A DNA stretch of 64,000 nt, taken from NCBI GenBank assembly GCA_039980135.1, contig JBDXCV010000009.1, positions 505,854 through 569,853 of the forward strand. Reading direction: 5' to 3'. The notes under the pieces are model-generated. The model was given only the letters and a program-made list of their open reading frames with translations. It did not search any database and was not told the origin of the DNA. This document shows, in pieces, positions 46,328 to 55,244 of the stretch. The translations under genes were made by a program, and so were the position numbers. Position 1 is the stretch's first letter. Each line of letters opens with the position of its first letter. The stretch comes from Alphaproteobacteria bacterium. Its GTDB lineage: Bacteria; Pseudomonadota; Alphaproteobacteria; UBA6615.

Positions 46328-47902
46328 CTACTCTGCCGCTTCCGCCGCCGGCATCTCCGGTGACCAGCGCAGGACCGGGCTACGCGCCGCGGCCGTCTCG
46401 TCGAGGCGCCGACGCGGGGTGAGTCGCGGGGCGGCCGCGAACGCGTCGCTGTTTCCAGATTTCACCTTCGCAACCAGAGACCTGACCACCGCGATGAAAT
46501 CGTCGAGTTCGCGTTTGGATTCGGTCTCGGTCGGTTCGATCAGCATTGCGCCGTGCACCACCAGCGGGAAGTACATGGTCATCGGGTGATAACCCTCGTC
46601 AATCATCGCCTTGGCGAAATCCAGCGTCGTGACACCCGAATCCTTCAGGAAGCGATCGTCGAACAGACATTCATGCATGCACGGGCCTTCGAACGCGGCG
46701 GTCATGACGTCCGACAGTTGGGCCATGACGTAGTTGGCATTGAGTACCGCGTCATTGGCGACCTGGCGCAATCCGTCGCGGCCGTGGCTGAGCATGTAGG
46801 CATAGGCGCGTACGAACATGCCCATCTGGCCGTGAAATCCCTTGAGGCGACCGAACGGCTTTGCCGCACCTGCGTCCGCGCCATGCTCCACCAGCGAGAA
46901 CCCGTCATCGCCATGCACGACCCACGGCGTGGGGGCGAACGGCGCCAGCGCATCCGACAGCACCACCGGTCCCGCGCCCGGGCCGCCGCCCCCATGGGGT
47001 GTCGAGAAGGTCTTGTGCAGGTTGATATGCATGCAATCGATGCCAAGGTCGCCCGGCCGCACGCGGCCGACGATGGCGTTGAAATTCGCACCGTCACAAT
47101 AGAAATAGCCGCCCGCATCGTGGACCAACGCCGCGATCTCGATCATGTCGTTCTCGAACAGTCCGCAGGTGTTGGGATTGGTGATCATGATCCCGGCGAC
47201 GTCGTCGTCGAGCTTGTCGGCAAACGCCTTCACGTCGACCCGGCCGCGCGTATCCGACGGGATGGCATCGACGGCGAAGCCGCAAACCGCCGCGGTCGCG
47301 GGGTTCGTGCCATGGGCGGAATCCGGGACGAGGATGCGCCGCCGGGCCGTCGGCCCGCCTTCCCGGTCGTCGAGCGCGGCACGAATGGCCATCACGCCGC
47401 AGAGTTCACCATGGGCGCCCGCCGCCGGCGACATCGCCACCGCCGGCATCCCGGTCAGCGCCTTGAGCCAGTGGGCCAGATTGTCGATCAGTTCGAGCGC
47501 ACCCTGGGTGGTCGCCACGGGCTGCATCGGGTGCAGGTTCGCGAAGCCAGGCAGGCGGACCATTTTCTCGTTAAGCCGTGGATTGTGCTTCATCGTGCAC
47601 GAGCCGAGCGGGTAGGTGCCCATGTCGATCGCGTAGTTCTTCTGGGACAGGCGGGTGAAGTGCCGGACGATCTCCGGCTCGCTGGCGCTCGGCAATCCAA
47701 CCGGCGCGACGCGTTCGAGCCCGCCCAGCCGGTTCTCCGCCTCGTTCGGCGCCGGCAGATCAACGCCGACCGCGCCCGGGTTGTCGATCTCGAACAGCAA
47801 CGGCTCTTCCAGGCGCAGCGCCTGATGGCCGTGCACCGTGTCGATCCCGCCCGCCGGTGACGCGGGCGCCGGCCGACTCAGATCCTTCGAATGTCCGCTC
47901 AT
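46328..47902 (-). CDS. gcvPB: glycine dehydrogenase (decarboxylating) subunit 2
   Basis: 524 residues. PLP-lysine in [17 protein letters not shown]. This is the C-terminal half of glycine decarboxylase (P protein), carried as a separate subunit. It decarboxylates glycine and passes the aminomethyl group to GcvH lipoate. The ATG at 47902 overlaps the gcvPA stop (ATGA). Confidence 0.97.
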   Translation of the reverse strand: MSGHSKDLSRPAPASPAGGIDTVHGHQALRLEEPLLFEIDNPGAVGVDLPAPNEAENRLGGLERVAPVGLPSASEPEIVRHFTRLSQKNYAIDMGTYPLGSCTMKHNPRLNEKMVRLPGFANLHPMQPVATTQGALELIDNLAHWLKALTGMPAVAMSPAAGAHGELCGVMAIRAALDDREGGPTARRRILVPDSAHGTNPATAAVCGFAVDAIPSDTRGRVDVKAFADKLDDDVAGIMITNPNTCGLFENDMIEIAALVHDAGGYFYCDGANFNAIVGRVRPGDLGIDCMHINLHKTFSTPHGGGGPGAGPVVLSDALAPFAPTPWVVHGDDGFSLVEHGADAGAAKPFGRLKGFHGQMGMFVRAYAYMLSHGRDGLRQVANDAVLNANYVMAQLSDVMTAAFEGPCMHECLFDDRFLKDSGVTTLDFAKAMIDEGYHPMTMYFPLVVHGAMLIEPTETESKRELDDFIAVVRSLVAKVKSGNSDAFAAAPRLTPRRRLDETAAARSPVLRWSPEMPAAEAAE

Positions 47903-49245
47903 GCCAGCACCTCCGCGAGACCCGCACACAACGCGTCCATATCCTCCGGCCGGGTGAGCTCGCTCACGGCGACCAGCAGAATGTCGTCGAGCCCGGCATC
48001 GCCGCCAAACAGGCGGGCGGCGGGCACACCGGCGAGAATGTTCCGTGCGGCCAGCGCATCGACGGCGTCACGCGCGGAACCGCTCAGGCGGACCGCGAAC
48101 TCGTTGAAGAACGTGTCCGACAGAACCTCCACCCCGGCGACGGCCTCCAGCCGCGACGCCAGGTCGACCGCATGGGCATGGTTGAGCGCCGCCAGGCGCC
48201 GGAAACCGTCTTCGCCCAGCAGCGCGAGATGGATGGTAAAGGCCAGCGCGCAGAGGCCGGAATTCGTGCAGATGTTGCTCGTCGCCTTCTCGCGGCGGAT
48301 ATGCTGCTCGCGGGTCGAGAGCGTCAGCACCCAGCCGCGACGGCCCTCCTCATCCACCGTCTCACCGGCCAGCCTGCCCGGCATCTGGCGGACGTATTTC
48401 TCGCGCGCGGCAAACAGGCCCACATAGGGCCCGCCGAACCCCTGGGCGTTGCCCAGGCTCTGGCCCTCGGCGACAACAATGTCGGCCCCCATCTCGCCCG
48501 GTGAGCGGATAGCGCCCAATGAGACCGCCTCGGTGACGACGACGACCAGCAGCGCCCCGGCAGCGTGACAGGCCTCGGCGAGCGGCCCGAAATCGCGGAC
48601 ATGGCCGAAAACGCCCGGATTCTGCACCACAACACAGGCCGTATCCTCACCGATCTCTCCGGCGAGGTCTTCCCGCCCGTCCAGGTCCGGCGCGCACGCG
48701 TCGATCTCGATGTCCAGGTAGCGCGACTGGGTCTCGGTCACCTCGCGATAATGGGGATGCACGCCGCCCGAGACGATCGCCTTGTTACGCCGGGTGATCC
48801 GCTGGGCCATCAGCACCGCCTCCGCGCACGCGGTCGCGCCGTCATACATCGAGGCGTTGGCCACATCCATGCCGGTGATCAGCGCGACCATCGTCTGGAA
48901 CTCGAACAGCGCCTGCAGGGTGCCTTGCGAGATCTCCGGCTGGTAGGGGGTGTAGGACGTCAGGAACTCGCCGCGCTGGACCAGATGGTCCACCGTGGCC
49001 GGAATATGGTGGCGATAAGCCCCCGCGCCCAGAAAACTGGGGACGTCCGCAGTCGATATATTGCGTCCGGCCAAAGCCGCGATCTTCGCTTCCACCTGAT
49101 ACTCGGCCATATGATCGGATAGATCGAAGTCACCATCGAACCGCGCGGCGTCGGGCACATCGACGAACAGATCGTCGACCGACCCGACCCCGATCGCCGA
49201 CAGCATGTCGGCCCGGTCATTGTCCGTGAGCGGAAGATATCGCAT
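47899..49245 (-). CDS. gcvPA: glycine dehydrogenase (decarboxylating) subunit 1
   Basis: 448 residues from ATG 49245. The N-terminal half of P protein: [14 protein letters not shown] near the N-terminus, [26 protein letters not shown] and G-P-Y-V-G-L-F-A are diagnostic. It lacks the PLP lysine, which is in subunit 2. One base separates it from gcvH's stop. Confidence 0.97.
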   Translation of the reverse strand: MRYLPLTDNDRADMLSAIGVGSVDDLFVDVPDAARFDGDFDLSDHMAEYQVEAKIAALAGRNISTADVPSFLGAGAYRHHIPATVDHLVQRGEFLTSYTPYQPEISQGTLQALFEFQTMVALITGMDVANASMYDGATACAEAVLMAQRITRRNKAIVSGGVHPHYREVTETQSRYLDIEIDACAPDLDGREDLAGEIGEDTACVVVQNPGVFGHVRDFGPLAEACHAAGALLVVVVTEAVSLGAIRSPGEMGADIVVAEGQSLGNAQGFGGPYVGLFAAREKYVRQMPGRLAGETVDEEGRRGWVLTLSTREQHIRREKATSNICTNSGLCALAFTIHLALLGEDGFRRLAALNHAHAVDLASRLEAVAGVEVLSDTFFNEFAVRLSGSARDAVDALAARNILAGVPAARLFGGDAGLDDILLVAVSELTRPEDMDALCAGLAEVLA

Positions 49246-49246
49246 C

Positions 49247-49624
49247 TCAGTCCAGGCCCTCGCAGAAGGTCTTGTAGGCGGCCTCATCCATCAGTTCGTC
49301 CAGTTCGGCCGGGTCGGTCAGGCGAAGCTTGGCGAACCAGCCGTCGCCGAACGCATCCGTGTTGACCAGCGACGGGTCGCCGTTCAGGGCGTCGTTGACC
49401 TCGATCACCTCGCCGCCGACGGGGGCGTAGACCTCGGCCGCAGCCTTCACGGATTCGACGACCGCGGCCTCGTCACCCCGGTCGAGCATCTTGCCCACAT
49501 CCGGCAACTCGACGAACACGACATCGCCGAGCTGTTCCTGTGCATAGTCGGAAATCCCGATCATGCCGGTCTCTCCTTCAACTTCGACCCATTCATGGTC
49601 TTCGCTGTATTTCCGGTCGGCCAT
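49247..49624 (-). CDS. gcvH: glycine cleavage system H protein
   Basis: 125 residues. Lipoyl-lysine K60 in V-V-E-S-V-K-A-A-A. The ATG at 49624 has GGAG seven bases upstream; the ATG at 49630 is too close to it. H protein shuttles the aminomethyl group between P, T and L proteins. Confidence 0.97.
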   Translation of the reverse strand: MADRKYSEDHEWVEVEGETGMIGISDYAQEQLGDVVFVELPDVGKMLDRGDEAAVVESVKAAAEVYAPVGGEVIEVNDALNGDPSLVNTDAFGDGWFAKLRLTDPAELDELMDEAAYKTFCEGLD

Positions 49625-49642
49625 TGCCATTCTCCTCTCGGG

Positions 49643-50773
49643 TCAGCTTGCGCGTTTGTAGTTGGCAGGCACAAACGGCAGGTCCGCCACTTTGGCAGCC
49701 ACCGTCCGGCCTCTCAGTTCGATATTCAGTGTTGTGCCGGCCACGGCAGCGGCAGAATCCACATAGCCCATCGCCACAGGGCCGCCGATCGTCGGGCCGA
49801 ACCCGCCGCTCGTGATCACCCCGACCTGACCGCCACCGCCGTCGCGGATCTCCGCGCCCTCGCGCACCGGCGCGCGGCCGTCGGGCCGGATTCCGACGCG
49901 CTTGCGATCAGGACCCTCGTTTAAGTGTCGCAGGATCGTCTCCGCGCCCGGGAAATCCGCGGTCTCGCGCCGGCGCTTGCCGACCGCCCAGGCCAGTCCG
50001 GCCTCGATCGGCGACGTGGTTTCGTCGATATCATGGCCGTACAGGCAAAGCCCCGCCTCAAGCCGCAGGGAATCCCGTGCGCCGAGCCCGACAGGCATCA
50101 CATCGGGATGATCGAGCAACCGCTGCGCCAGACCGGCGACCGCATCGTTCGGCAGCGAAATTTCAAATCCGTCCTCGCCCGTGTAACCCGAGCGTGTAAC
50201 ATAGGCCGGTGCGCCATTCACGGTCATCTCCGCGCCTTGCATGAAAACCAGCTCGCGGCATTCGGGCGCCAGTTCGCCGAGCGCCGCTTCGGCCTTCGGG
50301 CCCTGCAGCGCGAGCAGCGCGCTGTCGCCGAGAATCTGCAGTTCGACGTCACTCGCGAGTTGTGCCGAGATATGGGCGAAGTCCGCATCCTTGCACGCGG
50401 CGTTGACCACCAGGAACAGGGCCGGGACGCCATTCTCCTCGATCCGGGTGACCATCAGGTCGTCGCGGATGCCGCCCGCATCGTTGAGCAACAGCGTGTA
50501 GCGCATCCGCCCGGTCGTCAGCCCCGAAATATCGCCCGGCACCAGCCGCTCGAAACTCGCCGCGGGGTCCTCGCCACGCAGGATCGCCTGGCCCATATGG
50601 GAGACATCGAACAGGCCCGCCGCGCCGCGCGTGGCGTTGTGCTCGGCGATGATACCGGCGGGATACTGCACCGGCATGGCATAGCCCGCGAAGGGCACCA
50701 TCCGGGCACCCAGCGACGTATGCAGGTCGTACAGGGGGGTCTTGCGAACTTCCGTATCAGGCACTGACGCCAC
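49643..50773 (-). CDS. gcvT: aminomethyltransferase (glycine cleavage T protein)
   Basis: 376 residues from GTG 50773, with GGGAG six bases upstream. Family motifs: F-A-G-Y-A-M-P-V-Q-Y, D-V-S-H-M-G-Q, and G-Y-T-G-E-D-G-F-E-I. It transfers the methylene group to tetrahydrofolate, releasing ammonia. It is the first gene of the operon. The longer open frame to 50917 is the riboswitch region and is not coding. Confidence 0.96.
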   Translation of the reverse strand: MASVPDTEVRKTPLYDLHTSLGARMVPFAGYAMPVQYPAGIIAEHNATRGAAGLFDVSHMGQAILRGEDPAASFERLVPGDISGLTTGRMRYTLLLNDAGGIRDDLMVTRIEENGVPALFLVVNAACKDADFAHISAQLASDVELQILGDSALLALQGPKAEAALGELAPECRELVFMQGAEMTVNGAPAYVTRSGYTGEDGFEISLPNDAVAGLAQRLLDHPDVMPVGLGARDSLRLEAGLCLYGHDIDETTSPIEAGLAWAVGKRRRETADFPGAETILRHLNEGPDRKRVGIRPDGRAPVREGAEIRDGGGGQVGVITSGGFGPTIGGPVAMGYVDSAAAVAGTTLNIELRGRTVAAKVADLPFVPANYKRAS

Positions 50774-50822
50774 GCCGCTCTCCCGGTCCGAGCCAAGCCG
50801 GACAGCGCACCCGTTGCGCCGC

Positions 50823-51034
50823 CTGCCCCACTCTGTCGTCAGACCTGAGAGATTCACCGGTCCCGGGGTCATTTCCGGGCTCGGTTTACGCCTTCGGTGA
50901 GGCCCGGCGCCGTACATACCCGGCCGGGCCTGCTTTCCAGAGTGTCATCCCCCTCGCGGTCCTGGATGCCTGAGAGTTTCCGGGGCGGTTGCTCCTTCGG
51001 CGCCGGCAAACGAGCCGGTCTCTCCCGCTGGGGT
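50823..51034 (-). promoter_or_regulatory. tandem glycine riboswitch
   Basis: Two glycine aptamers lie in the leader of gcvT on the minus strand. The first (about 50940-51034) shows GGGAGAG, GCCGAAGGAGCAA and AACTCTCAGG. The second (about 50825-50938) shows ACCGAAGGCGTAA and ATCTCTCAGG. Both have the conserved core and tandem spacing of the gcvT class. High glycine would permit expression of the cleavage operon. Ends approximate. Confidence 0.93.
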
Positions 51035-51168
51035 CACATGACAATTTTACTCAACATCGAGCGCGGGGCCTGTACCACGCGCTTCCGACGACATTATGCA
51101 ATCAGTACGCGGAGTCGGCAGACACTCTAATGGGCCCGCGAATTGGGACTGCGTAGTGGGACTGCCGC

Positions 51169-51738
51169 CTAACGCCCGCGCTTGTTGAGATTGTATTTCA
51201 GGTCTTCGTCAGAGAGCACGAACCCGACGAAGACGCTGAACTCATCGCCGAGCTGGCCGGCCCGCAACGGGATTTTCTGTGCCAGCTCCTCGGCGAAGCC
51301 GACCCGATTGCGATTGCCTTCAAAGGTGAGGATCGTCGCGAATTCCTCACGCGCCACGATGTTCTCGTCCTTGTCCGCGATGGCGACGAAATAGTTGACG
51401 GTCGCCTGACGCGATGTCGCCGCCGGGCCGCGTGTGGCCGCCATCAACAGCTGCAATTCCACATCGACCATCCCCGTCCGGTCTTCCTTGATGTCCGTGT
51501 CGCAGAAGCCCCGGAAATCCGCAACACGCGCCTCCAGGGTGACATCGGTCAGATCGCGCCCCGGGCCGGGAAGAAACTGGGTCAGTTCCGAGGCGTCCTT
51601 CACGATCACGATATTCGGACAGGGCGGGGCGGGCGCCGGCGCGCCCTGCTGGCACGCGGCCAGCACAAACAGCGCGAGGGCGGCCCAGCCCGTTCCGGCC
51701 CATCCGCTACGGGCATGTGCGGTTCGCAAAAATCTCAT
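51169..51738 (-). CDS. hypothetical lipoprotein, 189 aa
   Basis: A Type II signal (A-L-A-L-F-V-L-A-A-C) gives a lipobox cysteine near residue 29. The mature part begins with Q-Q-G-A-P-A-P-A-P-P-C-P. It is acidic/beta-rich with Y-F-V-A-I-A-D-K-D-E-N-I and G-F-V-L-S-D-E-D near the C-terminus. Family not recognised. The start at ATG 51738 is used; ATG/GTG upstream at 51780 overlaps the CDGSH gene. Likely outer-membrane lipoprotein. Confidence 0.75.
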   Translation of the reverse strand: MRFLRTAHARSGWAGTGWAALALFVLAACQQGAPAPAPPCPNIVIVKDASELTQFLPGPGRDLTDVTLEARVADFRGFCDTDIKEDRTGMVDVELQLLMAATRGPAATSRQATVNYFVAIADKDENIVAREEFATILTFEGNRNRVGFAEELAQKIPLRAGQLGDEFSVFVGFVLSDEDLKYNLNKRGR

Positions 51739-51757
51739 GGGATCAGCAATTATCCGG

Positions 51758-51997
51758 TCAAAGCGTGTTGTGTGTGCCATCGCAGAACGGCTTGTCGCCC
51801 GTCTGCTTGCAACAGCAGAACCAGATGGTCTTGGCCTCGTCGCTTTCGAACATTACCGGCTCGAAGTCTGTGCCCTTGTGGGCGCTGTCGCAGAAGGGCT
51901 GCTTCTTGCTGCGCCCGCATACACACCACCAGTATTTCCGCCCCGGAATGACATCCACGGCGATGGGTTCCTTCTGTGCGATCTCCGGATCCGCCAT
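51758..51997 (-). CDS. double CDGSH-type iron-sulfur protein
   Basis: 79 residues with two CDGSH-like motifs. The first has C25, C27, C36 and H40; the second has C61, C63, C72 and H76 in C-D-G-T-H. Each 3-Cys/1-His set binds a [2Fe-2S] cluster. GGAG lies five bases before ATG 51997. It is a redox protein of unknown partner, 19 bp upstream of the lipoprotein gene. Confidence 0.92.
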   Translation of the reverse strand: MADPEIAQKEPIAVDVIPGRKYWWCVCGRSKKQPFCDSAHKGTDFEPVMFESDEAKTIWFCCCKQTGDKPFCDGTHNTL

Positions 51998-52150
51998 CAC
52001 TTCTCTCCGCGCATCGTACCGTGCCTTGCACCGTGCGGCGCCACTAAGATATTACGGGTACGCGGTAACTGACCGCGCGAAAACATTACGAGAGCGGCGG
52101 ACCGAGAACAAGGTCGCTCGTGGCTCCACAACGCGTTTCGGAATGCTTCG

Positions 52151-53095
52151 ATGTCGAAATCTCCTCTGACGATCCTGCTGGCGCAACCACGCGGCTTCTG
52201 CGCGGGTGTCGACCGAGCCATCCAGATCGTCGAACAGGCGCTGGAACGCTATGGCCGGCCGATATATGTCCGCCATGAGATTGTCCACAACCGCTTCGTC
52301 GTCGAGAATCTCGAACGCCAGGGTGCCGTCTTCGTGGACGAACTCTCGGAAGTGCCCGATGACGCGAAGGTGATCTTCTCGGCCCACGGCGTGCCCAAAT
52401 CCGTGCCCGTGGAGGCCGAGCGCCGCGACCTGTTCTACCTCGACGCTACCTGCCCACTGGTCAGCAAGGTGCACAATCAGGCCCAGCACCAGCAACGCTC
52501 GGGCCGGCATATCCTGTTGATCGGGCATGCGGGCCATCCCGAAGTGATCGGCACCATGGGGCAATTGCCCGACGGCTCGATGACATTGGTCGAAACGGTC
52601 GAGGATGTCGCAACCCTCGACATTCCTCAGGAAACCCCGCTCGCCTATGTGACCCAGACGACATTGTCGGTCGACGACACGGCGGCGATCGTCGAGGCAC
52701 TGCGTGCGAAGTTCCCGAATATCGCGGAACCCGGTTCCGAAGATATCTGCTACGCGACCACGAACCGCCAGGAGGCGGTGAAGGCCATTGCCGAACGGTG
52801 CGACGCCATGATCGTGATCGGCGCGCCGAACTCCTCCAATTCAAACCGCCTCGTCGAGGTGGCGCTACGTTCGGGCTGCCGGGATGCGGCGCTCGTCGAA
52901 CGCGCGAGCGGCATGGACTGGGACCGTTTCGACGGCTGCAACACCCTCGGCCTGACCGCAGGTGCCTCGGCACCCGAAACCCTCGTGGAGGAATTCGTCG
53001 AGGCCTGTCGCGCGCGATATGATGTCACGATCGAGGAAATCTCGGTGCGCGAGGAGAATGTGCATTTCAATCTCCCGCGCGCCCTGATCGCCTAG
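52151..53095 (+). CDS. ispH: 4-hydroxy-3-methylbut-2-enyl diphosphate reductase
   Basis: 314 residues. Cluster cysteines: C17 in P-R-G-F-C-A-G-V, one in L-D-A-T-C-P-L-V near 102, one in E-D-I-C-Y-A-T-T-N near 200. It makes IPP and DMAPP in the last MEP-pathway step. ispE is in this same window. It starts an operon with thrB and rnhA (nine-base gap). Confidence 0.97.
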   Translation: MSKSPLTILLAQPRGFCAGVDRAIQIVEQALERYGRPIYVRHEIVHNRFVVENLERQGAVFVDELSEVPDDAKVIFSAHGVPKSVPVEAERRDLFYLDATCPLVSKVHNQAQHQQRSGRHILLIGHAGHPEVIGTMGQLPDGSMTLVETVEDVATLDIPQETPLAYVTQTTLSVDDTAAIVEALRAKFPNIAEPGSEDICYATTNRQEAVKAIAERCDAMIVIGAPNSSNSNRLVEVALRSGCRDAALVERASGMDWDRFDGCNTLGLTAGASAPETLVEEFVEACRARYDVTIEEISVREENVHFNLPRALIA

Positions 53096-53104
53096 CGCGC
53101 TCCG

Positions 53105-54103
53105 ATGGCCGTCTACACCGACGTGAACGACGAAGACCTGGTCGCCTTTCTGGCCGACTACGAGATCGGCGAGGTCGTCTCGCTGAAGGGCATCGCGGAG
53201 GGTGTGGAGAACACCAACTATCTGCTGCAGACCGTGGCGGCGGAGAACGCCGCACCCCAAAGCTATATCCTGACCCTGTATGAAAAGCGGGTGCATCGCG
53301 AAGACCTCCCCTATTTCCTGGGCCTGATGGATCATCTGGCGGAGAGCGGTTTTTCATGTCCGACCCCGATCCACGGGCGCGACGGTGCCGCGCTGCGCGA
53401 GCTTGCCGGCCGGCCGGCCGCAATTGTCTCGTTCCTCTCCGGCATCTGGCCGAAGAAAAGCACGCCCCGACACTGCGCCGAACTCGGTGCCGCACTGGCG
53501 CAAATGCACGACGCCGGACAGAGTTTCGACGGCCATCGCGCCAACAACATGTCTGTTTCGGGATGGCAGACCCTCGTCGGCCAGACCCGCGACCAGGCCG
53601 ACGATGTTATCCCCGGCCTCAAGGACATGCTCGATGCGGAACTCGACGACATCGCGTCCAACTGGCCAAGCGACCTGCCGGACGGCGTGATTCATGCCGA
53701 CCTCTTCCCCGACAACGTGTTCTTCCTCGGGGAGAATCTATCGGGCTTCATCGATTTCTATTTCGCCTGCAATGACGCGCTCGCCTATGACCTGGCGATC
53801 TGCATCAACGCGTGGTGCTTCGAGCCCGATAACAGCCTGAACGTCACCAAGGCCCGGGCGCTGTTGCGCGGCTATGCCTCCGTCCGGCCCCTCACCCGGC
53901 CGGAATTCGACGCCCTTCCCCGGTTGGCGCGCGGCAGCGCCCTGCGGTTCCTGCTGACCCGGTTGTATGACTGGATCAATCACGACACGGCGGCCTTCGT
54001 TCAACCGAAGGACCCGAAACAATTTCTGGGCCGGCTGCGGTTTCACCAGCAGGTGGATGGCCCCGGCGCCTACGGCGTCAGCTTCGAGGATGTATGCCCA
54101 TGA
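53105..54103 (+). CDS. thrB: homoserine kinase (APH-fold)
   Basis: 332 residues. The kinase-fold ThrB type: G-V-E-N-T-N-Y near the N-terminus, [10 protein letters not shown] catalytic segment and [10 protein letters not shown]. It phosphorylates homoserine; threonine synthase is encoded at 61.3-62.7 kb. The end overlaps rnhA by ATGA. Confidence 0.95.
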   Translation: MAVYTDVNDEDLVAFLADYEIGEVVSLKGIAEGVENTNYLLQTVAAENAAPQSYILTLYEKRVHREDLPYFLGLMDHLAESGFSCPTPIHGRDGAALRELAGRPAAIVSFLSGIWPKKSTPRHCAELGAALAQMHDAGQSFDGHRANNMSVSGWQTLVGQTRDQADDVIPGLKDMLDAELDDIASNWPSDLPDGVIHADLFPDNVFFLGENLSGFIDFYFACNDALAYDLAICINAWCFEPDNSLNVTKARALLRGYASVRPLTRPEFDALPRLARGSALRFLLTRLYDWINHDTAAFVQPKDPKQFLGRLRFHQQVDGPGAYGVSFEDVCP

Positions 54104-54543
54104 ATGATACAACGCGGATCGTGATCTATACCGACGGTGCGTGTTCGGGAAATCCCGGACCCGGCGGCTGGGGTGCCATCCTGCGCGCCGGCGAGCATGA
54201 GAAGGAATTGTCGGGCGGCGAAGATGAGACGACCAACAACCGGATGGAACTCATGGCGGCAATCGCCGCGCTCGAGGAGCTCAAGCAACCCTCGCCGGTC
54301 GATCTGTATACCGATTCAACCTATGTGCGCGACGGGATCATGAAATGGATCCACAACTGGAAGCGCAACGGCTGGAAAACCGCCGCCAGGAAACCGGTCA
54401 AGAATGTCGATCTGTGGAAACGCCTGGAGCAGGTGATGGAGCCCCACGACATCGAGTGGCACTGGGTCAAGGGGCATGCCGGGCACCCGGACAATGAACG
54501 CGCCGACGAACTCGCCCGCGCCGCGATCATCCCGGTCGGCTGA
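54100..54543 (+). CDS. rnhA: ribonuclease HI
   Basis: 147 residues. The catalytic acidic residues lie in [21 protein letters not shown] and Y-T-D-S-T-Y-V. It degrades RNA in RNA:DNA hybrids. ATG 54100 is in the ATGA overlap; ATG 54094 adds two residues. Confidence 0.97.
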   Translation: MNDTTRIVIYTDGACSGNPGPGGWGAILRAGEHEKELSGGEDETTNNRMELMAAIAALEELKQPSPVDLYTDSTYVRDGIMKWIHNWKRNGWKTAARKPVKNVDLWKRLEQVMEPHDIEWHWVKGHAGHPDNERADELARAAIIPVG

Positions 54544-54576
54544 CGGATCACCCGGGACTCAACAGCGGAACGAAAA

Positions 54577-54596
54577 CGGGGGCCAGATGGCCCCCG
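54577..54596. terminator. bidirectional terminator between rnhA and peroxiredoxin
   Basis: A perfect 8-bp stem CGGGGGCC-AGAT-GGCCCCCG. On the minus strand it is followed directly by TTTTCG, serving the peroxiredoxin gene. On the plus strand CTTTTCG follows four bases later. Confidence 0.85.
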
Positions 54597-54620
54597 CAAT
54601 CTTTTCGAATGGCTGAAAGC

Positions 54621-55103
54621 CTAGAGGTGTTCGAGGACACTCTCGGCCGAGCTCTTCTCGAAGGCGCCGGCCTCGTCGAGAAGAACTTCCGTTACCGTGC
54701 CGTCGTCGACGATCAGCGCGAAGCGCTGACTGCGCACGCCCAGACCCCGGTCCACGAGATCGAGTTCCATGCCAAGCTGCTTGGTGAAGGCGGCCGAGCC
54801 GTCGGCCAGCATCAGCACAGTGTCGCCGACGGACTGATCCTTGCCCCAGGCTTCCATGACGAACGGGTCGTTGACGGCCATGCAGGCAATCGTGTCGACA
54901 CCCTTTGCCTTGAGATCACCGGCCTTCTGCACGAAACCGGGCAGATGCTGCGCCGAGCAGGTCGGTGTGAAGGCGCCGGGCACCGAAAACAGAACGACCT
55001 TCTTGCCGCCGAACAGGTCGTCGGTCGAGACCTGGTCGATGCCGTCCGCCGTCTTGTGAGCGAGTGCACTCGCCGGAATCTTGTCGCCTACGTTGATCGC
55101 CAT
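54621..55103 (-). CDS. peroxiredoxin (Prx5/AhpE-type)
   Basis: 160 residues. Peroxidatic cysteine C49 in P-G-A-F-T-P-T-C-S-A. The start ATG 55103 has GGAG six bases upstream. It reduces peroxides; electron donor not visible. The frame extends 22 codons further upstream without a site. Confidence 0.95.
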   Translation of the reverse strand: MAINVGDKIPASALAHKTADGIDQVSTDDLFGGKKVVLFSVPGAFTPTCSAQHLPGFVQKAGDLKAKGVDTIACMAVNDPFVMEAWGKDQSVGDTVLMLADGSAAFTKQLGMELDLVDRGLGVRSQRFALIVDDGTVTEVLLDEAGAFEKSSAESVLEHL

Positions 55104-55244
55104 CTGTCTCTCCTCGATCAGGTGTGTTTCGGGCCGTCCGAACAATCGCGTCCGAACCGACCGCGTCATTGATATCGGTTCGCAACATAGTCTGAATTAC
55201 GGAAAGTTACAGCCTCGGATCGAAGGAAAATCCGGCGGGAACGA

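Noticed and set aside
46553-47860. 435-codon plus-strand frame
   Set aside because: Antisense to gcvPB, a clear housekeeping gene.
50774-50917. N-terminal extension of gcvT
   Set aside because: This stretch is the riboswitch's second aptamer; the extension has no similarity to T protein.
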